This document shows positions 16,117 through 25,126 of a DNA stretch of 40,773 nt, piece after piece. The notes under the pieces were generated by a model. It did no database searches and was not told the origin of the DNA. It worked only from the letters and a program-made list of their open reading frames with translations. Both the position numbers and the translations under genes were made by a program. How positions within the stretch are numbered: the stretch's first letter is position 1; each line of letters opens with the position of its first letter. This DNA is from JAVXCQ01 sp036659415 (GTDB taxonomy: Bacteria > Bacillota > Negativicutes > Acidaminococcales > Acidaminococcaceae). The stretch is from positions 1 to 40,773 of the forward strand of contig JAVXCQ010000020.1 of the NCBI GenBank assembly GCA_036659415.1, read 5' to 3'.

Positions 16117-16614
16117 TTAATCAGCCCATTTCGGCAGAATCACCGACACACGTTGCTCCGCCATATTTATTTCTTGCACATTAGCCTTGAGTGCCGGTAC
16201 TAAGATTTCCTTACCTGTAGCATCAGCAATAACAAAAACATCATTACTGCCAGTAGTAATGATATCTTTCAGCTTACCTAGTACTTCATTGTTTTCATCA
16301 AATACCACAAAGCCTAATAAATCAGCCACATAGAACTGGTCAGCTTGTAAAGGCGGTAAATCCGCACTGTTAATCAAGACTTTCTTACCACGTAAAAGTT
16401 CGGCCTCATCCATGGAGTTAACCTCCGCTACCTTTACCAGCAAAATATTTTTGTGAAAACGTGCCCCCAGGATAGTGAGCTTACGTCCGCCTTCCAGTAG
16501 CAAATATTTCAACTGCAAAAATTGTTCCGGATTTTCAGTAAGGGGGATAAGACGAAATTCGCCCCGCACACCATGCGGGGCGATAATGCTTCCGATTACA
16601 ACTTGTTGTTCCAT
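16117..16614 (-). CDS. rimM: Ribosome maturation factor RimM
   Basis: RimM binds ribosomal protein S19 and assists maturation of the 30S head. The 165-residue protein has an N-terminal RimM domain, with GSIIAPHGVRGEFRL and a VNSMDEAELLRGK segment. A C-terminal PRC-barrel follows from about residue 92, with LLGFVVFDENNEVLGKL and GKEILVPAL. The ATG follows the ylqD stop by 3 nt, and trmD follows after 2 nt, so the three genes are tightly packed. Confidence 0.96.
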   Translation of the reverse strand: MEQQVVIGSIIAPHGVRGEFRLIPLTENPEQFLQLKYLLLEGGRKLTILGARFHKNILLVKVAEVNSMDEAELLRGKKVLINSADLPPLQADQFYVADLLGFVVFDENNEVLGKLKDIITTGSNDVFVIADATGKEILVPALKANVQEINMAEQRVSVILPKWAD

Positions 16615-16617
16615 CAG

Positions 16618-17025
16618 TTAAGCCCTAAAAGCAACAATTTTGCCATCTTCTGTTACAATTTCAGCACCAAGTAATTCATCAAGGTTAGTACCGATTTCCA
16701 ATTCAACAGTGCGTTCCAATTGCCCGTGCCCAATTTCAGCCCCAAGTTCTAAATTTTCAGCTCTTTTTAATTTTGCTTCCGCTTCAGCTACTACACTGTC
16801 ACGTTTTTGACGTTCTACTTCTATATGCTGTTTTAGTTCAGGTAACATGTCATTATTTTCATTTGCCTGTTCATTAATAGCACGTTTAGCATTGAATTCG
16901 AATTGCTCCGATTCAAGATGGATTTGTTTTATGCTATTTTGGAGGTCTCCAATAATTTTCGCTTTTAAAGTTTCAGTAACCTTTGCTTTGATGGCAACAG
17001 GCATTCTTACAGTCATTTTATCCAT
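16618..17025 (-). CDS. ylqD: YlqD family protein
   Basis: This 135-residue protein belongs to the YlqD family of unknown function, found between khpA and rimM in Firmicutes. It is highly charged, and residues about 25-95 look like a long helix or coiled coil. The C-terminal 30 residues, LEIGTNLDELLGAEIVTEDGKIVAFRA, look like a small beta element. The ATG at 17025 is preceded by GGATGG about 10 nt upstream. The gene context supports a ribosome or RNA role but the sequence does not define one. Confidence 0.88.
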   Translation of the reverse strand: MDKMTVRMPVAIKAKVTETLKAKIIGDLQNSIKQIHLESEQFEFNAKRAINEQANENNDMLPELKQHIEVERQKRDSVVAEAEAKLKRAENLELGAEIGHGQLERTVELEIGTNLDELLGAEIVTEDGKIVAFRA

Positions 17026-17043
17026 TATGATAAACCATCCTTT

Positions 17044-17271
17044 TTAAACAATTTCAACGATAATTTTTACGTTTTCACGAGTGGCTACTGCCTTCATTAC
17101 AACACGGATTGCTTTTGCAATACGTCCTTGTTTGCCAATAACTTTCCCCATATCCTCAGAAGCAACATGGAGGCGAAGTACCGTTGTCGTACCGGTAGTT
17201 TCTTCCTCCACGACTACTGCTGACGGATTATTCACTAGAGATTTGGCCATTACTTCTACCAATTCCTTCAT
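17044..17271 (-). CDS. khpA: KH-domain RNA-binding protein KhpA
   Basis: KhpA is a small single KH-domain RNA-binding protein, a partner of KhpB/Jag in Gram-positive bacteria. The protein has 75 residues. The signature GKVIGKQGRIAKAIR matches the GxxG loop and flanking helices of KH domains. The ATG at 17271 is used; the GTG at 17280 would lie only 1 nt from the GAGG Shine-Dalgarno. It follows rpsP by 17 nt in the ffh-rpsP-trmD operon. Confidence 0.94.
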   Translation of the reverse strand: MKELVEVMAKSLVNNPSAVVVEEETTGTTTVLRLHVASEDMGKVIGKQGRIAKAIRVVMKAVATRENVKIIVEIV

Positions 17272-17288
17272 GTTAATCACGCCTCACT

Positions 17289-17558
17289 TTATTTTGCTTT
17301 TGTTGCTGCATATTTTACCATGATACCGTCTTTGCTGAACAAAGATTTAACTGTATCAGTAGGTTGAGCACCTTTAGCCATCCATGCCAAAGCTTTTTCT
17401 TCTTCGATTTTTACGACTGCAGGTTGTACTGTAGAGTCATAATAACCAATGCTTTCAATAAAGCGGCCATCACGCGGAGCGCGAGAGTCAGCTACAACAA
17501 TACGATAGAAAGGGTTCTTTTTAGCACCCATACGTTTTAAACGAATTTTAACTGCCAT
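17289..17558 (-). CDS. rpsP: 30S ribosomal protein S16
   Basis: S16 is an early-binding small-subunit protein. The 89-residue protein is full length, with the diagnostic N-terminus VKIRLKRMGAKKNPFYRIVVAD and DGRFIESIGYYD. The ATG has a strong AGGAGGTG Shine-Dalgarno 7 nt upstream. It lies 38 nt after ffh with no terminator between, so ffh and rpsP are probably in one transcript. Confidence 0.97.
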   Translation of the reverse strand: MAVKIRLKRMGAKKNPFYRIVVADSRAPRDGRFIESIGYYDSTVQPAVVKIEEEKALAWMAKGAQPTDTVKSLFSKDGIMVKYAATKAK

Positions 17559-17596
17559 TTTTATTTCACCTCCTTAATATTCTTGAACAGAATTAA

Positions 17597-18943
17597 TTAT
17601 TGCATAAAAGGTAATTTGAAACTACCTTTTGAAGCGAACTTGTTCATACCTTGCATTTTTTTCATCATTTTTTTGCTCTCTTCAAAGTTTTTGAGCAATT
17701 TATTCACATCCTGCACTCTCATCCCAGAGCCAGTAGCAATACGTTTGCGTCGGCTTCCATTGAGAATATTAGGATTTTTTCTTTCTTTCACAGTCATAGA
17801 ACGGATAATAGCTTCTACCCGTGCAAATTCTTTTTCGTCAACATTAGCATCTTTGAGTTTTTGACTAATATTACCCATACCTGGAATCATGCTCAAAATC
17901 GACTCAATGGAACCCATTTTTTTAATTTGTTGCATTTGTTCTAGGAATTGATCCAAAGTGAACTCTTCCTTACGCAACTTTTTAGCCATTTCTATAGCTT
18001 CATCAGCATTAATGACTGACTGTGCTTTCTCGATTAAGGATAAAACATCACCCATACCTAGAATACGAGAAGCCATTCGTTCCGGGTAAAAAGGCTCGAG
18101 GGCATCTAGTTTCTCGCCCATCCCGACGAATTTCACTGGGCAACCTGTGACAGCTTTGACAGATAAAACTGCGCCGCCTCTGGCGTCACCATCTAGTTTC
18201 GTCACAATCAAACCATCAATACCCAGCTCCGCATGGAAGCTTTCTGCTACCGTAACTGCGTCTTGACCGGTCATGGCATCAACCACCAAAAGAATTTCCT
18301 GTGGTTTAACTGCGGCTTTAATATTTCTCAGTTCGCCCATTAACTCTTCGTTAATATGCAGGCGACCTGCTGTATCGATAATAATTGTATCACAGGCCAA
18401 AGACAAAGCTTTCGTTATTGCTTGTTTGGCAATATCCACTGGTGACACTTGATCACCTAAAGAAAATACTGGTAAAGCCAGTTGTTCACCCAATACCTGT
18501 AGTTGCTTAATCGCCGCTGGTCGATACACGTCACCTGCTACTAAAAGCGGCTTTTTGCCAGCTTTGCGCAAATGAGTAGCTAATTTACCCGCCGTAGTTG
18601 TTTTACCTGCACCTTGCAAACCTACCAGCATGATAATAGTTGGTGGTTTAGAAGCAACTGTCAATTTGCTTTGAACGCCACCTAAGAGAGCAGTCAGTTC
18701 TTCATTAACTGTTTTGATAATAAATTGGCCAGAAGTTAATCCGGCTTGAACTTCCTGTCCCATAGCTCGTTCTTTAATTTTAGCAATGAAATCTTTAACT
18801 ACTTTAAAGTTAACGTCCGCCTCTAGCAAGGCCATGCGCACTTCACGTAAAGTAGCTTTTAGATCTTCTTCGGTAACTTTTTTGCTACCCCGTATTTTTT
18901 TAATTGCATTTTGTAATCTATCAGACAAGCCTTCAAAAGCCAT
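17597..18943 (-). CDS. ffh: Signal recognition particle GTPase Ffh
   Basis: Ffh binds signal sequences and the SRP RNA and delivers ribosomes to FtsY. The 448-residue protein has an N domain, a GTPase domain with G1 GLQGAGKTT (about 108-116), G3 DTAGRL and G4 TKLDGD, and a methionine-rich M domain. The M domain has MPGMGN, the RNA-binding SGMRVQDVN stretch and KKMMKKMQGMNKF. The ATG at 18943 replaces a longer GTG start at 18961, since MAFEGLSDRL is the family N-terminus and AGGTAGG precedes it. ylxM ends 4 nt before this ATG. Together with ftsY and lepB it forms an export cluster. Confidence 0.97.
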   Translation of the reverse strand: MAFEGLSDRLQNAIKKIRGSKKVTEEDLKATLREVRMALLEADVNFKVVKDFIAKIKERAMGQEVQAGLTSGQFIIKTVNEELTALLGGVQSKLTVASKPPTIIMLVGLQGAGKTTTAGKLATHLRKAGKKPLLVAGDVYRPAAIKQLQVLGEQLALPVFSLGDQVSPVDIAKQAITKALSLACDTIIIDTAGRLHINEELMGELRNIKAAVKPQEILLVVDAMTGQDAVTVAESFHAELGIDGLIVTKLDGDARGGAVLSVKAVTGCPVKFVGMGEKLDALEPFYPERMASRILGMGDVLSLIEKAQSVINADEAIEMAKKLRKEEFTLDQFLEQMQQIKKMGSIESILSMIPGMGNISQKLKDANVDEKEFARVEAIIRSMTVKERKNPNILNGSRRKRIATGSGMRVQDVNKLLKNFEESKKMMKKMQGMNKFASKGSFKLPFMQ

Positions 18944-18947
18944 CGTC

Positions 18948-19316
18948 TTACCTACCTTCACCGCTTAACTCGTGCAGTATCTTTTGTACACTGACCAAGT
19001 TTTGCATCTGTTTCTTATCCTGGAGATAATCTCTTAATAACTCTTCTGCGTGAAGAAGCTGTGCTGCTTCTTCCTCATCTCGTTGAAGTAAACCTAATTT
19101 ACTTTCTAAGCGTTCCAAGGTTTGTTCCACTCTTTTAAGTAAATCATGGACAGCTTGACGCGATACAGCATATTCTTCGGCAATTTCCGCCGGTGATAAA
19201 TCATTGTAAAAATGCATTTCCATACATTTTTGCTGGCGCTCAGTTAAAAGTCCACCATAGATATCGTACAAACGCCCTAAGCGCATTCTTTGTTCAAATT
19301 CACTATCTGCAAGCAT
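18948..19316 (-). CDS. ylxM: YlxM family helix-turn-helix protein
   Basis: YlxM is a small partner of the SRP pathway in Firmicutes, almost always just upstream of ffh. The 122-residue protein has a sigma-70 region-4-like helix-turn-helix, LTERQQKCMEMHFYNDLSPA then EIAEEYAVSRQAVHDLLKR, at about 25-65. The charged C-terminal helix is rich in leucine. The start at 19316 has only a weak GGTGATG Shine-Dalgarno. It is the first gene behind a near-consensus promoter at 19356-19385. The SRP link is from the family; nucleic-acid binding is inferred. Confidence 0.93.
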   Translation of the reverse strand: MLADSEFEQRMRLGRLYDIYGGLLTERQQKCMEMHFYNDLSPAEIAEEYAVSRQAVHDLLKRVEQTLERLESKLGLLQRDEEEAAQLLHAEELLRDYLQDKKQMQNLVSVQKILHELSGEGR

Positions 19317-19355
19317 TTCATCACCAAAGTAACTTTATATTTTACCAACTTCGTT

Positions 19356-19385
19356 ATTATACACTACAAGGGAAAATACTGTCAA
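19356..19385 (-). promoter_or_regulatory. Consensus sigma-A promoter of the ylxM-ffh-rpsP-trmD operon
   Basis: On the minus strand TTGACA (19380-19385), an 18-nt spacer and TATAAT (19356-19361) are both perfect hexamers. The -35 box coincides with the loop of a hairpin located just after ftsY. Confidence 0.85.
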
Positions 19386-19398
19386 GTATTTTCCCTTG
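19367..19398. terminator. 14-bp hairpin after ftsY, overlapping the ylxM promoter
   Basis: The arms 19367-19380 and 19385-19398 pair perfectly (CAAGGGAAAATACT) around a GTCA loop. It lies 11 nt after the ftsY stop and could stop or protect the smc-ftsY transcript. There is no U-tract after the stem on the minus strand, so intrinsic termination may be weak. Confidence 0.6.
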
Positions 19399-19408
19399 CA
19401 ACTATTAT

Positions 19409-20320
19409 TTATTTATTAAATAAAGCTTCCACAAATTTATCCGGTTCAAAAGGTCTAAAATCCATTAGCCCTTCTCCTATACCAATCCACTTCACTGACA
19501 GTCCCAGTTCCTCTTTGATCGCTATGACAACGCCGCCTTTAGCGGTACCATCCAATTTAGTCAAGGCTACACCGGTCACCTTGGCAGTTTCGGTAAAGAC
19601 TTTAGCCTGATTAATAGCATTTTGACCAGTGGTAGCATCCAAAACCAAAAGTGTTTCGTGTGGTGCTTCCGGTATTTCCCTTTTGATAATACGATGAATT
19701 TTTTCTAATTCTTTCATCAGATTGGATTTATTGTGCAAGCGCCCTGCGGTATCTATAAAAAGAATGTCGACATCTCGGGCAATCGCCGCTTTCACCGCAT
19801 CAAAAACCACAGCAGCCGGATCAGCGCCCTCTTCATGGCTAATAATATCAGCTTCCGCTCGTTCAGCCCAAATTTTTAATTGTTCGGCTGCCCCTGCCCT
19901 GAAAGTATCACCTGCTGCCAACATTACTTTGTAACCCAACAACCGATAATAATTACTCAGCTTGCCAATAGTAGTCGTCTTGCCAACACCATTGACCCCC
20001 ACCACAAGAATGACCGTGGGATGACCACTAATGCGCATCCGTTGTCCCTCGTCTTTTAGTAAGGCCCCCACATAGTTTTTCAAAAAGGGCATTACTGCCT
20101 CCGGCGACTTAATCTCGCCACTTTTAGCCGCTTGTCGCAAGGCCGTCATAATTTTACCTGTAGTTTTCACTCCTACGTCCCCGGCAATCAACACCATTTC
20201 CAATTCTTCTAGAAAATCATCATCAATGGTAGTCGCAACCCCTATCAGTTCTTCAATTCTTTCAGTGAAATTCTGACGTGTTTTATTTAATCCTTGTTTT
20301 AATTGCTCAAAAAAGCCCAT
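19409..20320 (-). CDS. ftsY: Signal recognition particle receptor FtsY
   Basis: FtsY is the membrane-associated SRP receptor GTPase that docks Ffh. The 303-residue protein lacks the long acidic A domain of E. coli FtsY, as is usual in Firmicutes. The N domain is followed by the G domain, with G1 GVNGVGKTT (108-116), G3 DTAGRLHNK and G4 TKLDGTAKGG. The C-terminus DFRPFEPDKFVEALF is typical. The ATG lies only 2 nt after the smc stop, so the two are co-transcribed. A hairpin follows the stop. Confidence 0.97.
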   Translation of the reverse strand: MGFFEQLKQGLNKTRQNFTERIEELIGVATTIDDDFLEELEMVLIAGDVGVKTTGKIMTALRQAAKSGEIKSPEAVMPFLKNYVGALLKDEGQRMRISGHPTVILVVGVNGVGKTTTIGKLSNYYRLLGYKVMLAAGDTFRAGAAEQLKIWAERAEADIISHEEGADPAAVVFDAVKAAIARDVDILFIDTAGRLHNKSNLMKELEKIHRIIKREIPEAPHETLLVLDATTGQNAINQAKVFTETAKVTGVALTKLDGTAKGGVVIAIKEELGLSVKWIGIGEGLMDFRPFEPDKFVEALFNK

Positions 20321-20322
20321 AT

Positions 20323-23300
20323 TTACTCCTGTTCTGCTAGCTTAACTGATAGCAAGCGTGAAATTCCTGATTCTTCCATTGTTACCCCATGTAAAACATC
20401 TGCCGCTTCCATGGTACCTTTACGATGAGTAATGACGATAAATTGTGTTTTTAAAGCGTAGTCAGCCAAAAAAGTTGCAAAACGATCAACATTAGCCTCG
20501 TCCAAAGCCGCATCAATTTCATCTAGAATACAAAAAGGCGCCGGTTGATAGGACAACAGGGCAAACAGCAAGGCAATCACAGTAAGTGAACGCTCGCCGC
20601 CGGAAAGCAAAAATAAATTTTGCAATTTTTTACCCGGTGGTTGCACAATTATTTCAATGCCTGAACCCAAAAGGTCGCTGCTGTCTTGCAATTCCAAACG
20701 TGCCGTCCCGCCGCCAAATAAACGCACATAAGTTGTAGAAAAAAATTGATTGATTTGGTCAAAGGCGATGCGAAAACGCTTCGCCATATTAGAATTAATA
20801 TCGCCAATCACGTCTTCCAGCTGATTTTTAGCCGCGCAAAGATCTTCATATTGAGCGGTTAAAAAATCCCACCGCTCGCTAACTTCCTGGTATTCTTCCA
20901 CCGCAGCAGGGTTTACATTTCCTAGCTCTTCAATCGCTCGCAGCAGGGTTACTTCTTGCTTACGTAGGGCTGTTTCTGATAACTCGAGAAAAAGTTCGCT
21001 ATTTTTAGCATCGTCCAAAGAGATTTGGTAATTGCTGGCCATTTGTTCCAGTGCCGCCTCATACTCTGTCACCTGCTTTACTTTTTCCAGTTCTGCCTGG
21101 TGGAGCTTCTGTTGACTAGCAGCTAATTGTTGTTTAACTGCGTTCAAATCTTCCTCCGCCGCTGCCTGTGCTTCGATGATTTGTAAGCGCTTGGCCGTAA
21201 ATTCTTCTTTGCCCCCGCTAACTTCTCGTAGTTGCACGAGCAAGATTTTTTGTTCTTCTAATAAACCGGCTTTTTCTTTTTCGCTAGTTGCAACCGTTGC
21301 TTCTAGCCGCTCACATTCAGCATCTAAATCAGCAATTTCCCCCTGCAATCTACCCACATCACCGTCAATCTGCTTAATGCGCTCACTGATAAGTGTAGTT
21401 CTTTCCTTCGCAGCTTCCAAGGTAATGCGCGCATTTTGGTAGTGGTTACGTAGCGTGGTCAAAGCTCTTTGATCGCCAACCAGTTCTGCTTGCATTTTGT
21501 CCACTTCTGCTTTAGCCGCCACATCCTGTTGCTCTTGTTCCAATAGGTTCGGTCTTAAATTGCCTAACTGCTGACGTGCAGCTAAATATTCTGCTGAATA
21601 TTGATTCTTTTCTTGATTAAGTAGCGTTATTTTAGTCAGGTTTTGTTGCCGTTCTGCGGTAACACGCTCTAAATAAGCAGTTAATTCTGCCTGTCTAATT
21701 TCATTTTTTTGCAAAGTCTTTTTTAAGGCTTCGATCTTAAGCTGTGCCCCTTGTATAATCTCTTCAGCGTTTTCAATTTTTTCCTGCACACTCAAAAGCT
21801 CTCTTTGGAGCGTCACTGCCCTTGTTTCCGCCACTAAAATCTCATTCTTTCTAGATAAAAAGCCAGATTCTTTTTGTTGGCGACTACCACCGGTCATCGA
21901 CCCGCCAGGATTAATGACTTCCCCCTCCAAGGTCACAATGCGCAAGCGATAGTTAGCACGCTTAGCCGCCTGCAAGGCCGCCTGCATATTTTCTGCGACC
22001 AACACGCGTCCCAAAAGAAATTTAGCCACTACTTGTAGCTCTTGGCTACAAGTAACTAGTTCGCTAGCCGCACCAAGCATCCCGGGTAGCTTGCCTGCTT
22101 CGTACTCTTCACTGCGTAAAGCATAAGGTTTCAACGTATCTAAAGGTAAAAATGTTGCCCTACCCACGTGTTCTTTTTTCAAAAATTCAATAGCTTCTTT
22201 GGCCACAGCAGCCTGGTGCACCACTAAGTTTTGTACAGCCCCTCCCAAAGCAGTTTCAATCGCCAGCACATATTGTTCCGGCACTTTAAATAATTCTGCC
22301 ACTACACCAATAATCCCTTGTCTCCACGGTTGCCTACTCTGAAGTAAGGTCTTCACACCACGCCCAAAACCATCATATTCCTTCTGCATATTAGCCAGCA
22401 TAGTTGCTCTAGTTTGCAAAGAAGCAATCTGTTCACTCAAAATGGTTCGTTGCTTAGTTAAAGTGGTCAACTTCTCTTCTTCTGCCTTGCGTTGTGCTAC
22501 GAGAGCTTGTCCCTGTGTTTTCAACAGTGTGATTTCATTAGCTACGGTCAATTGTTCTTGGAGATAACCAGCCTCATGTTCACCTAATTGGGCATAATTT
22601 TTATCCAGTTCCTGCAATTGTTCTTTTAGTTGTTCGCGTTTGCGTTGTCGCAACTCTTGTGCTTGTTCCAAGGCTCTGATTTCATTACGCAAATTAACTA
22701 TTTCTTGCATACTGGCAAAGGCAGCAGATTTAAAATCACCGATTTTAGTTTCTATCGCAATGATTTTTTGTTCTTTTTCCAGTTGTTCACCGGCACAACG
22801 GTCGACAGTAATTTGAGCTAAATGTTGCTGTTGCTCTAAATTATCATATTTATCAGTGATTTCTTTTAAATTTCCTTCTACTTCATTTAGCTGTTGAAAT
22901 AGCTTCTCTCTTTGCAAAGCGACTCTAGCTTGTGCTTTTTGGCTTTGCTTAATGCGTTCGCCTAAAACCGCTTCCTTCCCGTGCAATTTCTCTAGTCTGG
23001 TTTCTCGCTCTGCAATGCCACTTTGCAAAGCATTATATTCCTCATTAAGCTGGTCGAGCTCTAATTTCAGCGTTAAACCTTGGTTCTCTTTGAGATTACT
23101 AGCTCCTGTTAACTCCGTGGTCAGAGCAGTTAACTCCTCAATTTTTGTTTCAAGTTTTTGACTAACAGCCTCGATACCTTCGATTTTATGTACAAATTGT
23201 GTCACTCGACAAGCTCGCAACTCCGCTGCCATTTTTAAATATTTTGTTGTTTTTTCTGCACTCAAGCGCAAGGGCTCAATTCGGCTTTCGATCTCAGCCT

Positions 23301-23883
23301 TAATATCATAAATCCTGGTTAAATTAAGGGCAGTATCTTCCAGCCGGCGCATAGCCTCTTTTTTTCGTGTCCGATATTTGGAGATGCCAGCCGCTTCTTC
23401 AAACAAAGCACGCCGCTCTTCCGGGCGGCTATTTAAAATCTCATCAATTTTATTTTGTCCAATAATCGACATGGAACCTCGCCCTAGACCAGTATCAGCC
23501 AAAAGATCCAGCACATCTTTAAGTCGGCAGGCTTTTTTATTAATATAATACTCACTATCCCCACTACGAAAAACGCGGCGGCAGATACTAACTTCGTCAA
23601 AATCCAGCGGTAATTGGTGATCGCTATTATCAAAAACCAAATTAACTTCGGCCATGCCTAAAGCGCGACGCTTATTAGTCCCGGAAAAAATTACATCTTC
23701 CATCTTGCTGCCACGCAAATATTTAGCGCTTTGTTCTCCCAATACCCAGCGAATAGCATCGGAAATGTTGCTTTTTCCACTGCCATTAGGTCCCACAATA
23801 GCAGTAATACCTTTTTCGAAATTCAATTCTATTTTTTCGGCAAAAGACTTGAAACCATAAGTTTCAAAAGATTTTAAACGCAC
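20323..23883 (-). CDS. smc: Chromosome segregation protein SMC
   Basis: SMC is the ATPase of the condensin-like SMC-ScpAB complex that compacts and segregates chromosomes. At 1186 residues it equals the B. subtilis SMC length. Walker A GPNGSGKSN lies at about 31-39, followed by long coiled coils and a central hinge near 500-680. The C-terminal head carries LLSGGERSLTVIALLFAL (signature) and CILDEIDAALDEANVDRF (Walker B). The start is the GTG at 23883, giving the family N-terminus (M/V)RLKSFETYGFKSFA. The longer ATG at 23943 overlaps the -35 of a promoter at 23919-23947 and cannot start the protein. ftsY follows immediately. Confidence 0.97.
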   Translation of the reverse strand: MRLKSFETYGFKSFAEKIELNFEKGITAIVGPNGSGKSNISDAIRWVLGEQSAKYLRGSKMEDVIFSGTNKRRALGMAEVNLVFDNSDHQLPLDFDEVSICRRVFRSGDSEYYINKKACRLKDVLDLLADTGLGRGSMSIIGQNKIDEILNSRPEERRALFEEAAGISKYRTRKKEAMRRLEDTALNLTRIYDIKAEIESRIEPLRLSAEKTTKYLKMAAELRACRVTQFVHKIEGIEAVSQKLETKIEELTALTTELTGASNLKENQGLTLKLELDQLNEEYNALQSGIAERETRLEKLHGKEAVLGERIKQSQKAQARVALQREKLFQQLNEVEGNLKEITDKYDNLEQQQHLAQITVDRCAGEQLEKEQKIIAIETKIGDFKSAAFASMQEIVNLRNEIRALEQAQELRQRKREQLKEQLQELDKNYAQLGEHEAGYLQEQLTVANEITLLKTQGQALVAQRKAEEEKLTTLTKQRTILSEQIASLQTRATMLANMQKEYDGFGRGVKTLLQSRQPWRQGIIGVVAELFKVPEQYVLAIETALGGAVQNLVVHQAAVAKEAIEFLKKEHVGRATFLPLDTLKPYALRSEEYEAGKLPGMLGAASELVTCSQELQVVAKFLLGRVLVAENMQAALQAAKRANYRLRIVTLEGEVINPGGSMTGGSRQQKESGFLSRKNEILVAETRAVTLQRELLSVQEKIENAEEIIQGAQLKIEALKKTLQKNEIRQAELTAYLERVTAERQQNLTKITLLNQEKNQYSAEYLAARQQLGNLRPNLLEQEQQDVAAKAEVDKMQAELVGDQRALTTLRNHYQNARITLEAAKERTTLISERIKQIDGDVGRLQGEIADLDAECERLEATVATSEKEKAGLLEEQKILLVQLREVSGGKEEFTAKRLQIIEAQAAAEEDLNAVKQQLAASQQKLHQAELEKVKQVTEYEAALEQMASNYQISLDDAKNSELFLELSETALRKQEVTLLRAIEELGNVNPAAVEEYQEVSERWDFLTAQYEDLCAAKNQLEDVIGDINSNMAKRFRIAFDQINQFFSTTYVRLFGGGTARLELQDSSDLLGSGIEIIVQPPGKKLQNLFLLSGGERSLTVIALLFALLSYQPAPFCILDEIDAALDEANVDRFATFLADYALKTQFIVITHRKGTMEAADVLHGVTMEESGISRLLSVKLAEQE

Positions 23884-23918
23884 ATTACCACCCGTTCCAA
23901 AACAATTTCTACCTTTGT

Positions 23919-23947
23919 ATTGTACCATATCCCCTACAGGCATACAA
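23919..23947 (-). promoter_or_regulatory. Sigma-A promoter of smc-ftsY
   Basis: TTGTAT (23942-23947), a 17-nt spacer and TACAAT (23919-23924) on the minus strand predict a start near 23912, about 28 nt before the smc GTG. Confidence 0.65.
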
Positions 23948-24041
23948 CTTTACCCACTTGCGTCACATTTTATGCCGTTTAACGCCACACAACTAGGACA
24001 CAAGAGCAAATAAAATTACTTACTCGTGGGCGACCGCTTTC

Positions 24042-25043
24042 TTAAGACGTTATTAACTGCAGTGCACAATCGTTAGTACCGGCCACAAGTACCAATTGCG
24101 CCTGTGAAAGCAAGGTTTGCCAATATCGCAAATTACAATTTTTCTGTCCTCGTATTTTAGATTCCTCACGTTGTGGGTAAGTAAGGGTAATCTTTGTTAT
24201 ACCTTCTTGCTGAAGTGCTAACAACCGTTGTCCAATCTCTTCGTGATAAAGCCAGCTATACACCATTTCACCAAAGGCAGAATGAAAGGGGCCAGCGATA
24301 ATACTGCCAGCACGACATAATTCTGCATCTGCTTGTAACCCCATTCGGATAACTTTAATCCCTTGCTTTGTAAAAGCTTGATACATATAAGCCGTTTGCA
24401 CCACCGCATCTTCTAGTGTTAAGGGCTGGAAAGAACCTTGTTGATACAAAGTGGCTAGCGGCGTCCCTGCCACCACGATTAAAGGATAAATCCTCACTAC
24501 GTCCGGCTGCAGAAGTAGCACCTCGTCCACCGTAGCTTTAACGCTGTCAAAGCTCTGTCCCGGCATACCTACCATGAGCTGTAACCCTACTTTAAGACCA
24601 GCTACACGCAAACGCTGCACCGCCCCGGCTACTACCGCAGCACAATGCCCCCGCTCCGCCAATTGTAAGACCTTGTCATCCAACGATTGTACACCAAGTT
24701 CGACAAGCCCCACGCCCGCTGCAAGTAAGTTCTTAAGCTGTGCTTGCTCTACGTAGTCTGGTCTAGTTGATACTCTAATGCTACCAATAACACCAGTGTC
24801 ACGATAATGGATTGCCAGTGCCAAAAGTTGACGTTGCAGACTCTCCTCTAGTCCCGTAAAAGAACCGCCGTAAAATGCCAGCTCATTAGTAGTAGAGGGC
24901 TTGACCCATTGTAGATACTTCTTGATTTGTAAGGCTGCTTGCTCTACTGAGGCCAGTTGCTGCCCGCTAATGGTTTTTTGATTGCAAAAAACACACTGAT
25001 GCGGACAACCGGCGTGAGGAATGAAAACCGGGATAATAGCCAT
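24042..25043 (-). CDS. Elp3/HemN-like radical SAM protein
   Basis: This 333-residue radical SAM protein is commonly found between rnc and smc in Firmicutes. Its 4Fe-4S motif is CPHQCVFC, ligands C13, C17 and C20, very near the N-terminus after IIPVFIPHAG. FYGGSFTGL and VELGVQSLDD are the next conserved strands. It lacks the acetyltransferase domain of true Elp3. The substrate is unknown; a tRNA or protein modification role is only a guess from relatives. The ATG is preceded by AAGGTG 6 nt upstream. The rnc terminator lies just upstream, so it may have its own weak promoter. The 98-nt gap to the smc promoter holds no clear terminator. Confidence 0.88.
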   Translation of the reverse strand: MAIIPVFIPHAGCPHQCVFCNQKTISGQQLASVEQAALQIKKYLQWVKPSTTNELAFYGGSFTGLEESLQRQLLALAIHYRDTGVIGSIRVSTRPDYVEQAQLKNLLAAGVGLVELGVQSLDDKVLQLAERGHCAAVVAGAVQRLRVAGLKVGLQLMVGMPGQSFDSVKATVDEVLLLQPDVVRIYPLIVVAGTPLATLYQQGSFQPLTLEDAVVQTAYMYQAFTKQGIKVIRMGLQADAELCRAGSIIAGPFHSAFGEMVYSWLYHEEIGQRLLALQQEGITKITLTYPQREESKIRGQKNCNLRYWQTLLSQAQLVLVAGTNDCALQLITS

Positions 25044-25080
25044 CTTGCACCTTCTTTATAATTTCCTAAAAGCATGAATA

Positions 25081-25118
25081 AAACCCATTAATATCACTAG
25101 TATGATATTAATGGGTTT
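25081..25118 (-). terminator. Terminator of the fab-rnc operon
   Basis: A perfect 16-bp stem (25081-25096 with 25103-25118) has a 6-nt loop and ends on the minus strand in GGGTTTTATT. It lies 8 nt after the rnc stop. Confidence 0.85.
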
Positions 25119-25126
25119 GGTTAATG

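Noticed and set aside
23884..24041. Possible small gene or terminator between the radical SAM gene and smc
   Set aside because: No start with a ribosome binding site and no convincing stem with a U-tract; only the smc promoter is supportable.
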